Shown: positions 36,828 to 44,825 of the stretch, piece by piece
How the letters are laid out: each line of letters starts with the position of its first letter
Numbering within the stretch: position 1 is the first letter of the stretch
Assembly (NCBI GenBank): GCA_030149365.1
Contig: JASBRP010000026.1
Location: 156,832-220,831 of the forward strand
DNA: 64,000 nucleotides
Origin: Solimonas sp.
GTDB taxonomy: Bacteria; Pseudomonadota; Gammaproteobacteria; Nevskiales; Nevskiaceae
Reading direction: 5' to 3'
The notes under the pieces: model-generated
Database searches by the model: none
What the model was told of the DNA's origin: nothing
Seen by the model: the letters and a program-made list of their open reading frames with translations, nothing else
Position numbers and translations under genes: made by a program

Positions 36828-37295
36828 GTGAGTGCCCAGCCACAGGAGCTCTGGCGCCTGGCGCCGATGCATCCCTCGCACCTGCAGCAGGTGCTGGATA
36901 TCGAGCATCGCGTCTACACCTTCCCCTGGAGCGAGGGCATCTTCCACGACTGCCTGCGCGTGGGATACAGCTCCTGGGTCGTCACCAATACACTGGGCGA
37001 GGTACTGGGTTACGCGCTGATGAGCATGGCGGTGGGAGAAGCCCACATCCTGAACCTGTGTGTCAGCCCCGAGCACCAGCGCCGCGGCATCGCTCAGTTC
37101 CTGATGCGCCACCTGCTGATGGTGGCGCGGGCCGGCAACGTCACGCTGGTGCTGCTGGAAGTGCGTGCGTCCAACCGGCCGGCACAACGCCTCTACGACC
37201 AGTTCGGCTTCAAGCGGCTGGGGCTGCGCAAGAACTACTACCCGGCCGACGGCGGGCGCGAGGATGCGCTGGTGCTGGGGCTGGACCTGGTCTGA
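36828..37295 (+). CDS. rimI: Ribosomal-protein-S18 alanine N-acetyltransferase
   Basis: GNAT acetyltransferase that modifies the N-terminal Ala of ribosomal protein S18. The 155 residues carry HILNLCVSPEHQRRGIAQFLM (acetyl-CoA site, R-G-I-A type), LEVRASNRPAQRLYDQFGF and the RimI tail KNYYPADGGREDALVLGLDL. GTG at 36828, seven bases after GAGGA. It starts just after the UDG gene, its usual partner order in many gammaproteobacteria. Confidence 0.92.
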   Translation: MSAQPQELWRLAPMHPSHLQQVLDIEHRVYTFPWSEGIFHDCLRVGYSSWVVTNTLGEVLGYALMSMAVGEAHILNLCVSPEHQRRGIAQFLMRHLLMVARAGNVTLVLLEVRASNRPAQRLYDQFGFKRLGLRKNYYPADGGREDALVLGLDLV

Positions 37296-37322
37296 CCTGA
37301 AAAGAAGATAGGGAGCGGTGCG

Positions 37323-38570
37323 ATGGGCAGTGTGCCGGGCAGCCGCAAGCAGCGAATCTCCTGGGCGTTCTACGACTGGGCCAACTCTGCCTTCGCCACC
37401 ACCGTCATGGCGGGCTTCTTCCCGCTGTTCTTCGCGCAGTACTGGGCCGGCGACCTGGCTCCCGGCGAGCGCACCTTCTGGCTCGGCGTGGCCAGCTCGG
37501 TCTCCAGCATCGTGGTGATGATCCTGGCGCCGCTGCTGGGCGGGCTGGCCGACCGGCGTGGCTACAAGAAGCGCTTCCTGTTCGCCACCACGCTGCTGGG
37601 CGCCTGCTCTACCGCGGCGATGTACTGGGTAGCCAAGGGCGACTGGAGCACGGCGCTGCTGCTGTTCACGCTGGCCTCCATCGGCTTTTTCGCCGGCACC
37701 TCGTTCTACGATTCGCTGATCGTCAACGTGTCCTCGGAAAAGGACATGGATCGCACCTCGGCGCTGGGCTACGGCCTGGGCTATCTCGGCGGCGGCCTGC
37801 TGTTCGCGCTCAACGTGTTCATGTTCCAGAAGCCGCAGAGCTTCGGCCTGGAAAATGGCGCCGAGGCGATCCTGCTGTCCTTCCTGATGGTGGGTGTCTG
37901 GTGGGTGCTATTCTCGCTGCCGCTGTTCCGCAACGTGCAGGAGCAGCCGCAGCCGCATGCGGGTGATGACTGGGCTCAGCTCAAGGCGACCTTCCGGCAA
38001 ATCCTGACGATGAAACCGGTTCTGTATTTCCTCGGCGCCTACTGGCTCTATATCGACGCGGTGGACACCATCATCCGCATGGCGGTGGACTATGGCGTGA
38101 AGCTGGGCTTCGATCCCGGCTCGCTGATCAAGGCCTTGCTGCTGGTGCAGTTCCTCGGCTTCCCGGCGGCGGTGGCCTATGGCTGGCTAGCGGACCGCTT
38201 CGGGACCAAGACCATGCTGTACGTGGCCATCGGCATCTACATCGGCGTGACCTGCTGGGCCTACACGCTGCAGACCGAGGCACAGTTCTACTGGATGGCG
38301 GCGGCCATCGCGACGGTACAGGGCGGCATCCAGTCGCTGTCGCGGTCCTACTACGCCAAGCTGATTCCGCCCGACCAGGCCGGGCAGTTCTTCGGCTTCT
38401 ACAACATGCTGGGCAAGTTCGCCGCGGTGCTGGGGCCCATCGTGGTCGGCCAGACGGCGCTACTGGTGGATAACCAGCGCCTGCCGATCCTGACCTTGCT
38501 GCCGTTCTTCGTGATCGGCGCCTGGCTGCTGAGCAAGGTGGAGGGGCCGGAAACGCGCAAGACCGCCTAG
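37323..38570 (+). CDS. MFS transporter, UMF1/Atg22-like
   Basis: A 415-residue inner-membrane protein with about 12 helices, starting SWAFYDWANSAFATTVMAGF, the signature of the UMF1 (Atg22-related) family of major facilitators. GGLADRRGYKKRF is the loop 2-3 motif. Family members are proposed to export amino acids, but the substrate in bacteria is unknown. ATG at 37323, 27 bp after rimI, so likely co-transcribed with it. Confidence 0.87.
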   Translation: MGSVPGSRKQRISWAFYDWANSAFATTVMAGFFPLFFAQYWAGDLAPGERTFWLGVASSVSSIVVMILAPLLGGLADRRGYKKRFLFATTLLGACSTAAMYWVAKGDWSTALLLFTLASIGFFAGTSFYDSLIVNVSSEKDMDRTSALGYGLGYLGGGLLFALNVFMFQKPQSFGLENGAEAILLSFLMVGVWWVLFSLPLFRNVQEQPQPHAGDDWAQLKATFRQILTMKPVLYFLGAYWLYIDAVDTIIRMAVDYGVKLGFDPGSLIKALLLVQFLGFPAAVAYGWLADRFGTKTMLYVAIGIYIGVTCWAYTLQTEAQFYWMAAAIATVQGGIQSLSRSYYAKLIPPDQAGQFFGFYNMLGKFAAVLGPIVVGQTALLVDNQRLPILTLLPFFVIGAWLLSKVEGPETRKTA

Positions 38571-38579
38571 GGCCGTGGT

Positions 38580-39209
38580 TCAGCGCGGCGGCAGCTCTTC
38601 GACCGCGAAGTCTTCCGGCCGCTTCGCGCCCACGGTCCGGTAGAACTCGAACACCGGGCGCATGTCCTGCTCCCAGTCGCCGGTAGGGCGGAACAGCCAC
38701 TCGATGCCGGCCTTCTTTCGCGTGTAGTCGATGTAGGCCACCGCCACCGGTACCTGGGCGGCCTGCGCCATGTGCCAGAAGCCGCGCTTCCACGTCGTGA
38801 CCCGAGAACGGGTGCCTTCCGGCGTCAACGCCAGCAGTAGCGTCGGCCGGGATTCGAATACGCGCACCGTTTCCGCCACCAGTCCACCCGGCACGCTGCG
38901 ATCCACCGGGATGCCGCCCACGCGACGGAACAGTCCCCCCAGAGGGCCTGCGAACAGGCTGTGCTTGCCAAAGAAATTGAAGTGCAACTGGGTGACGAAG
39001 ATCGCCGCCAGCCCGTAGACGAAGTCCCAGTTGGAACTGTGCGGCGCCGCGATGATGATCAGCTTGGGCTCGTCCGGCAGGCGCACATCGACACTCCAGC
39101 CGGTCAGGGTCAGGATGCTGCGGCCGATCCAGTAGCGGACACGATTCGGCGCCCGAGGAACGGAGGGGCCGGCTTCCACGATGAAGCGTTCGGCGTGCGA
39201 TGGTGTCAT
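38580..39209 (-). CDS. PlsC-like acyltransferase
   Basis: A 209-residue acyltransferase of the lysophospholipid group. The catalytic H-x4-D motif is HSSNWD (ProSite-type HX4D, near residue 56) and the acyl-acceptor block is TPEGTRSR. Likely transfers an acyl group to a lysophospholipid or related glycerolipid. ATG at 39209. It is convergent with the MFS gene and runs in the same direction as tgpA upstream, with 5 bp between them, so probably belongs to the moxR-DUF58-tgpA transcript. Confidence 0.87.
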   Translation of the reverse strand: MTPSHAERFIVEAGPSVPRAPNRVRYWIGRSILTLTGWSVDVRLPDEPKLIIIAAPHSSNWDFVYGLAAIFVTQLHFNFFGKHSLFAGPLGGLFRRVGGIPVDRSVPGGLVAETVRVFESRPTLLLALTPEGTRSRVTTWKRGFWHMAQAAQVPVAVAYIDYTRKKAGIEWLFRPTGDWEQDMRPVFEFYRTVGAKRPEDFAVEELPPR

Positions 39210-39214
39210 CAGCT

Positions 39215-41191
39215 TCAGCTCCGTATCGCCTTGATGGCCCGCGCCAGTTCTTCCTGCAGCGCAGGCGTGGCGCCTTCCAGGTAGCGGAGCTGCTGGTAGA
39301 TGGTGGCCGCGCGGCGTACGGCGTCGCCCAGCTCCGGTGTCTCCAGCGCCACACGGTCGGCAAAGCTACCGGCGCCTTCTGCGGGGCGTTGCGCGATACC
39401 GGCGCGTAGCAGGCGCTTCTGCAATTGCGCCCAGAGCCTGACCGCCACTTCCTGGTTGCGTGCCGGGGTGAACTGCCGCAGCAGCAGCAGGCCGATGATC
39501 CCCAGGATCAGGCTCGCGGACACGGTCAGCGCGATGATCATGCCGCGCCAGTCCTCGATGCCGATGCGCCGCATCAGGTCCATCTGCACTTCCGGCCCGT
39601 AGGCCAGTACCCAGCGGTTCCACTGGGTATTCATCCAGTCCCACTGCGTGGTCAGGTTGTCCCGGATCCAGTTCAAGCCACCGCGCTGCAGGAAGCTGGG
39701 TAGTTCGCCGCTGTCCTGCATGGCTTCTGACAGGCCGAGTTCGATGCGGTTGGGCGCTACCGCCGCGGTAGGATCCACGCGCACCCAGCCCTTGCCTTCC
39801 AGCCAGACCTCGCTCCAGGCGTGCGCGTCGGCGTCGGTGACGCGAAAGAAATCGCCCAGCTCGTTCCTCTCGCCACCCTGGTAGCCGGTTACCACGCGAG
39901 TGGGAATTCCGGCGGCGCGCATCAGGAAGGTGAAGGCACTCGAGTAGTGCTCGCAGAAGCCGCGGCGGGTTTTGAAGAGGAAATCGTCCACGCTGTTGCG
40001 GCCCAGCGGCGGCGGCTGCAGGGTGTAGACGAAGGGCTCTTGCCGGAACATCCGCAGAGTGGCCTGGACGATGGCCTCAGGGGTAGCGTGTTCCGCCTGC
40101 AACTGCCGAGCCAGTGCGACCGTGCGTGGGTTGAAGTCCCTCGGCAGCGAGAGATTGACTCGCCGGGTGAGATCCGGGAGTTCCTTTTGCAGGATGTGGT
40201 TCGGATGGGAGATCAGCACGTGCAACTCGCGCGTGATGACGTCCCGGCCCTTCATGAGCTGGTATTCGGAGGCGATGAAGCTCTTGTCGGGCCGGGTCGC
40301 GGGATCGGGGATGTCCAGTGCGAACATCCAGGGGCCGCGATGCGGTTCGACGATGATCTCATAGCGCACCGCCGGCGGCAGCAGTTCCACATCCGGCGTC
40401 TGGACGCGCTGCGAGATGCCACTGGACTTCCATGCGCGCCCGTCGAAGCTGTCGAAGACCGGTCCTCGCCAGTAGCGTTCACGCGGCGGTGGCTCACGGT
40501 CGAAGAATTTGACCGAGAAGGCATGGCGGTCCGACATGATCAGGTTGGAAATGTCGCCGGGCGCCATTTCGTTGGACATGCCGGTAAGCGAGGCACCGGC
40601 ATCGGACGGGATGCCCCAGAGTGGGCCGGGGATACGCGGAAACAGCAGGAAGAACAGCAGTGTGACCGGCAGGGATATCGCCACCATCTTGCTGCCGCTT
40701 GCCAGGATCTTCTTCAGCGGCAGCGCTTCACCAGGGTGATTGACGTCGATCAGCAAGGCCGTGATCGCGGAAGCGCAGACCAGCAGGTAGCCGGCGGTCC
40801 ATATCTCCTGGGAATTCAGGAAATGGGTCAGCAGGATGAAATACATCAGGAATACGGTGACCATGACGTCGCGGCGGGAGCGCATCTCCAGCAGCTTGAG
40901 CACCGACATGATCATCAGCAGGGCGATGCCGGGGACTTGCCCATGGATGCGGCCATAGCTGGCGTAGATGCCCACAAGCGACAGCACAGCGATGCTGGTG
41001 CGCAGCCAGGCGGGGGGCAACTGCCACTGGCGCAGTGCGATCAGCAGTCTCCAGCCCAGGCCGGCGACCACGAGTACCGCCTCCCAGGTCGGCAGGCTGG
41101 GTAGGTGCACGACCAGCACCAGTGCCAACACCGCGATCAGGCGCAGCAGCGAGACTTGATTGAGGTAGTCGGAGAGGGTTGCGGCTTTCAT
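39215..41191 (-). CDS. tgpA: Transglutaminase-like membrane protein TgpA
   Basis: A 658-residue inner-membrane protein: about five N-terminal helices (DUF3488), a periplasmic transglutaminase-like domain (about 345-480) and a C-terminal helix plus cytosolic tail (DUF4129). The catalytic triad is visible as Cys in RRGFCEHYSSAF, His in DADAHAWSEVW and Asp in RVDPTAAV. ATG at 41191 preferred over the 18-codon longer frame. Homologues are essential in Pseudomonas aeruginosa; the substrate is not known. Part of the moxR-DUF58-tgpA cluster. Confidence 0.92.
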   Translation of the reverse strand: MKAATLSDYLNQVSLLRLIAVLALVLVVHLPSLPTWEAVLVVAGLGWRLLIALRQWQLPPAWLRTSIAVLSLVGIYASYGRIHGQVPGIALLMIMSVLKLLEMRSRRDVMVTVFLMYFILLTHFLNSQEIWTAGYLLVCASAITALLIDVNHPGEALPLKKILASGSKMVAISLPVTLLFFLLFPRIPGPLWGIPSDAGASLTGMSNEMAPGDISNLIMSDRHAFSVKFFDREPPPRERYWRGPVFDSFDGRAWKSSGISQRVQTPDVELLPPAVRYEIIVEPHRGPWMFALDIPDPATRPDKSFIASEYQLMKGRDVITRELHVLISHPNHILQKELPDLTRRVNLSLPRDFNPRTVALARQLQAEHATPEAIVQATLRMFRQEPFVYTLQPPPLGRNSVDDFLFKTRRGFCEHYSSAFTFLMRAAGIPTRVVTGYQGGERNELGDFFRVTDADAHAWSEVWLEGKGWVRVDPTAAVAPNRIELGLSEAMQDSGELPSFLQRGGLNWIRDNLTTQWDWMNTQWNRWVLAYGPEVQMDLMRRIGIEDWRGMIIALTVSASLILGIIGLLLLRQFTPARNQEVAVRLWAQLQKRLLRAGIAQRPAEGAGSFADRVALETPELGDAVRRAATIYQQLRYLEGATPALQEELARAIKAIRS

Positions 41192-41208
41192 GACGGGCAG
41201 GCGAGGGA

Positions 41209-42207
41209 TCAACCCGGCTTGTACAGGGCGAGTGCACGCAGGCAATCGTTCTGGTGGATCTCGCCACGGCCAGGTTTCAGCAAGACGCCGGGCAGGCGCA
41301 GGCCATAGGCATGCTGCCGGTCTTCCATGTCCAGTACCCAGCGGGTCAGCTGGGAGAGGCGGGACTCAAGATCGAGATCACCCAGGGCATCCCACTCCAG
41401 CCATAACTCCTGGTCCAGCAACTCGGTGAACTGCTTGACCATCGGCGCGCTGGGCGATTTGGGCAGGCTCTTCCAGTGCACCGATTTCATCGGATCACCG
41501 CGATGGTAGTTGCGCAGGCCGGCGAACTCGTCTTGGCCGGCGATGTTGCTGGGCATCTGCCCGATCGCACCCGAGGCAGGCGGTGGCATCCGCCCGGCGG
41601 CGGCCGGCTTTGGATACACCAGGCAGGCCGTGTCCAACTCCGCCCAGGTCCAGGCATGGAACAGTCCGAGCGGGAACTCGGTCGACAAACTGAACACCCG
41701 TGCCGGCAGCCAGCCGCGGCGTTCTGCCGGCAGTGCGATGCGCAGGGTGGCCGTGCCCTGCGCGGGGACGTCGGTCATGACGGGCGGCTGGGAATCCTTG
41801 GGCCAGGCCAGGGAGAAACTGTAGCGCTGGGCCGGGGCAGGGTTGTCCACCAGGATTTCGAAATGCGCCACCTCTCCCGCGAACACGGGCGGCGCCTTGC
41901 CGGAGCGCAGCTGGACATTCACCAGGTTGCCGTGGGTGTGGTGCATGCACACCAGCCCGAGGGCGCCCAGCAGGAAGGTCAGCAGGAAGCCCATGCTGTT
42001 CGAATAGTTCATCGAACCCAGCAGCATCACCAGGCCCATGAAGGCGTAGCCGTAGCCGAAACGCGTGGGCACGATGTAGACGCGCGTCCGCGGTACCGGG
42101 ATCGGCCCCGGCTGGCGCTTGACCCGCGACATCACCCAGGCGTCGATGCGGGCCTGGGCAAGGCGTATCGGGTGCAGCAGGAGTTTGAACACCAGCCAGG
42201 GGCGCAT
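41209..42207 (-). CDS. DUF58 domain protein
   Basis: A 332-residue protein: two membrane helices (about 50-90), a periplasmic or cytosolic beta-rich segment, then the DUF58 motif (GLRNYHRGDPMKSVHWKSL), a von Willebrand A-like fold. The DUF58 protein is the usual partner of the MoxR ATPase in the neighbouring gene and of TgpA. Its exact function in this cluster is undetermined. ATG at 42207. Confidence 0.9.
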   Translation of the reverse strand: MRPWLVFKLLLHPIRLAQARIDAWVMSRVKRQPGPIPVPRTRVYIVPTRFGYGYAFMGLVMLLGSMNYSNSMGFLLTFLLGALGLVCMHHTHGNLVNVQLRSGKAPPVFAGEVAHFEILVDNPAPAQRYSFSLAWPKDSQPPVMTDVPAQGTATLRIALPAERRGWLPARVFSLSTEFPLGLFHAWTWAELDTACLVYPKPAAAGRMPPPASGAIGQMPSNIAGQDEFAGLRNYHRGDPMKSVHWKSLPKSPSAPMVKQFTELLDQELWLEWDALGDLDLESRLSQLTRWVLDMEDRQHAYGLRLPGVLLKPGRGEIHQNDCLRALALYKPG

Positions 42208-42217
42208 CGGCTGCCGC

Positions 42218-43129
42218 TCAGGGGATGGCGACGCGGGCCAGGATGTCGTCGGCGTTGGGCGCGCCGCCCTCGCGTTCGCTGGCCGCGATCAGGCGATGGT
42301 TGACCACGGCAGCGAATACCGCCTGCACGTCCTCTGGCAGTACGCCCTGGCGACCGGCCAGCAGGGCCCAGGCCTGGGCGGCACGCTTGAGCGCCAGCGC
42401 AGCACGCGGCGACAGGCCTTGCCGCAGGCCGCTGTGGTCCCGTGTATGACGCACCAGCGCCAGGATGTAGTCCACCAGCGCCGGCATGACGCGCACGGCC
42501 TTGACCTGCGTCTGCAGTTCCAGCAACTGCTGTGGCGATACGGCTGGCTGGACTTCCGCCAGCAGGTCGCGGCGCTCGCGTTCCAGCAGTAGGGCTTTCT
42601 CCGCCTCGGCGGCCGGGTAGCCCATCGAGATGCGCATCAGGAAGCGGTCCAGCTGCGATTCCGGCAAGGGGAAGGTGCCGATCTGGTTCGCGGGATTCTG
42701 GGTAGCGATGACGAAGAAAGGCTCGGGCAGGGGGCGGGTCTCGCCCTCGGCGGTCACCTGCCGTTCCTCCATGGCCTCCAGCAGGGCTGACTGGGTCTTG
42801 GGGCTGGCGCGGTTGACCTCATCTGCCAGGACCAGCTGAGAGAAGATCGGGCCCGGATGGAAGCGGAAACCGGCCGCCTGCGGCTCGTAGATTGATACGC
42901 CGATGATGTCCGCCGGCAGCAGGTCGCTGGTGAACTGCACGCGCTGGAAGCCAAGGCCCAGGACCTTGGCCAGGCTCAGTGCCAGCGTGGTCTTGCCCAT
43001 GCCAGGAATGTCCTCGATCAGCAGGTGGCCGCGGGCGAGCAGGCAGGCCGTCGCCAGGCGGATCTGGTTGTGCTTGCCGAGGATGATCTGGTTGAGCGCG
43101 TCGAGCGCCGGCTGGATGGCGTGGGTCAT
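42218..43129 (-). CDS. MoxR-family AAA+ ATPase
   Basis: A 303-residue ATPase, predicted chaperone for the DUF58 protein. Walker A is EDIPGMGKTTLA (about 38-49), Walker B LVLADEVNRA, sensor VIATQNPANQIG. First gene of the moxR-DUF58-tgpA-plsC-like minus-strand cluster and separated from the divergent patatin gene by about 157 bp. Confidence 0.94.
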   Translation of the reverse strand: MTHAIQPALDALNQIILGKHNQIRLATACLLARGHLLIEDIPGMGKTTLALSLAKVLGLGFQRVQFTSDLLPADIIGVSIYEPQAAGFRFHPGPIFSQLVLADEVNRASPKTQSALLEAMEERQVTAEGETRPLPEPFFVIATQNPANQIGTFPLPESQLDRFLMRISMGYPAAEAEKALLLERERRDLLAEVQPAVSPQQLLELQTQVKAVRVMPALVDYILALVRHTRDHSGLRQGLSPRAALALKRAAQAWALLAGRQGVLPEDVQAVFAAVVNHRLIAASEREGGAPNADDILARVAIP

Positions 43130-43286
43130 CGGTGTCTGGGTTGTCTGGATATCCCAGTGTATACGCAGCGCCGCCGCCTGCGGATGAATGGCTGTTCCGG
43201 CCCGCTGGAGCCCTCCCGGGGCGTTTGCGACCCCGTCGGAACTGGGCCACCATACCGGGCATTCAATATCCGGAACCGGAGATCAG

Positions 43287-44765
43287 GTGGACCGATACAG
43301 CCGCGAACTGAACCGCGAACTGGCGCATGCGACCGACTACCGCACCTGGTACGAGGCTTCCGATGAGCTGGACCGCCGCGATGGCCTAACCGAGTGGAAG
43401 GAGGACGACACCTCCAACGACTACGACTGGCGCCTGATCCGCTCCCGCCTGCGCCAGATCCGCCAATACCGCGAGGATCGGGCCTGGATCAAGCTGATCC
43501 ACCACCTGCGCCAGGGCCTGCACTGGAACCTGGGCAACACCGGCAACCCCGAGCTGTATGGCATCTGCCGCATCAGCACCAAGCAACTGATCCGTGACTA
43601 CATCACCGAGGTCGCCTCCGCCCTCAACGAGCTTTGTGACCTGGAGCTGGCGGAATTTCCGCATGCCGCCAAGCTCAAGTTCTTCGAAGAGGTGTGGCAG
43701 TCCTACGGCCGCTCCGCCCTGATGCTCTCCGGCGGCGCCACGTTGGGCCTGTTCCATGTGGGCGTGGTCAAGGCGCTGTTCCGCGAGGGCCTGGTGCCCG
43801 CCGTCATGTCCGGCTCCAGCGCTGGCTCCGTGGTTGCTGCCACCGTCGGCAGCCGGGCGCCGCACGAGATCGAAGAACTGATGGACCCGGAGAGCGCCTA
43901 CTACCACTTCTGGCGCATCCTGCCGCTGCGCCACATGCTGCGCCGTGGCGCCATGATGGACCAGAGCCAGCTCAAGCGTGCCATCGCCAAGAACGTCAAG
44001 GACCTGACCTTCGAAGAGGCGCAGAAGCTATCCGGCCGCATCACCAACATCACGGTCTCGCCGGCGGGCGTCAACCAGCAGCCGCGCCTGCTCAACCATC
44101 TGACTTTTCCGTATCTCTACATGCGCGAGGCCGTGCTGGCCTCCTGCGCCGTGCCCATCCTGTTTCCGCCGGTCATGCTGATGACGCAGGACGAGAACGG
44201 CGAGCGCGTGCCCTACATGCCGCTGCTGCGCTGGAACGACGGCTCGTTGAAGTCGGACCTGCCGACGCTGCGCATGCGGCGCCTGCACAACGTCAACCAC
44301 TTCATCGTCAGCCAGACCAATCCGCACGTGCTGCCCTTCGTCTCCAGGCACGAGCCCAACACCCGCGGCCTGCTGCGCTCGGCGCGGGCCTACGCCTACG
44401 CCACCGTCAGCGGCCAGGCCAAGGGCATCCTCGACCTGGCGCGGTCCAACATGCCCAACGGTGTCCTGCGCACGCCGCTGGACACGGCCAGCTCGATCCT
44501 GGACCAGGACTACCGCGGACACATCAACATCTTCCCCGAGGTGAGCATCTGGCGTTACGCCAATGTCACCGCCAACCCGACGATGGAATCGATCAAGCGC
44601 TTCATGCTGGAAGGTGAGCGCGCCACCTGGCCGCGCATCGAAATGATCCGCAACCAGACCCTGATCAGCCAGACGCTGGACCAGTGCAAGGAGAAGCTCG
44701 AGAGCGCCGGCGCCGTAGTGGATGTACCGCGGGGCAAGCCGGAACTGCGGGTGGTAAAAAAGTAA
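43287..44765 (+). CDS. DUF3336 patatin-like lipase (SDP1-like)
   Basis: A 492-residue serine lipase of the type that hydrolyses triacylglycerol in yeast (Tgl3-5) and plants (SDP1). N-terminal DUF3336 domain (about 1-150, WYEASDELDRRDGLTEWK) then patatin domain: oxyanion GGATLGLFHVGVVKAL, nucleophile elbow SGSSAGS and the catalytic Asp in NDGSLKSDLP. GTG at 43287 was chosen because GGAG lies 6 bases upstream and the 33 extra upstream codons are not family-like. No signal peptide. It could mobilise neutral-lipid stores. Confidence 0.9.
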   Translation: MDRYSRELNRELAHATDYRTWYEASDELDRRDGLTEWKEDDTSNDYDWRLIRSRLRQIRQYREDRAWIKLIHHLRQGLHWNLGNTGNPELYGICRISTKQLIRDYITEVASALNELCDLELAEFPHAAKLKFFEEVWQSYGRSALMLSGGATLGLFHVGVVKALFREGLVPAVMSGSSAGSVVAATVGSRAPHEIEELMDPESAYYHFWRILPLRHMLRRGAMMDQSQLKRAIAKNVKDLTFEEAQKLSGRITNITVSPAGVNQQPRLLNHLTFPYLYMREAVLASCAVPILFPPVMLMTQDENGERVPYMPLLRWNDGSLKSDLPTLRMRRLHNVNHFIVSQTNPHVLPFVSRHEPNTRGLLRSARAYAYATVSGQAKGILDLARSNMPNGVLRTPLDTASSILDQDYRGHINIFPEVSIWRYANVTANPTMESIKRFMLEGERATWPRIEMIRNQTLISQTLDQCKEKLESAGAVVDVPRGKPELRVVKK

Positions 44766-44785
44766 GCAGGCCTTCTGCCAATGAG

Positions 44786-44811
44786 AAAGTCCGCCATTCG
44801 GCGGGCTTTTT
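44786..44811. terminator. Terminator between the patatin and valS genes
   Basis: AAGTCCGCC / GGCGGGCTT stem with one G-T pair and a 4-nt loop, followed by TTTTTC on the plus strand and flanked by AAAAAG on the minus strand, so it can act in both directions for these convergent genes. Confidence 0.85.
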
Positions 44812-44825
44812 CATTGCACTGATGC

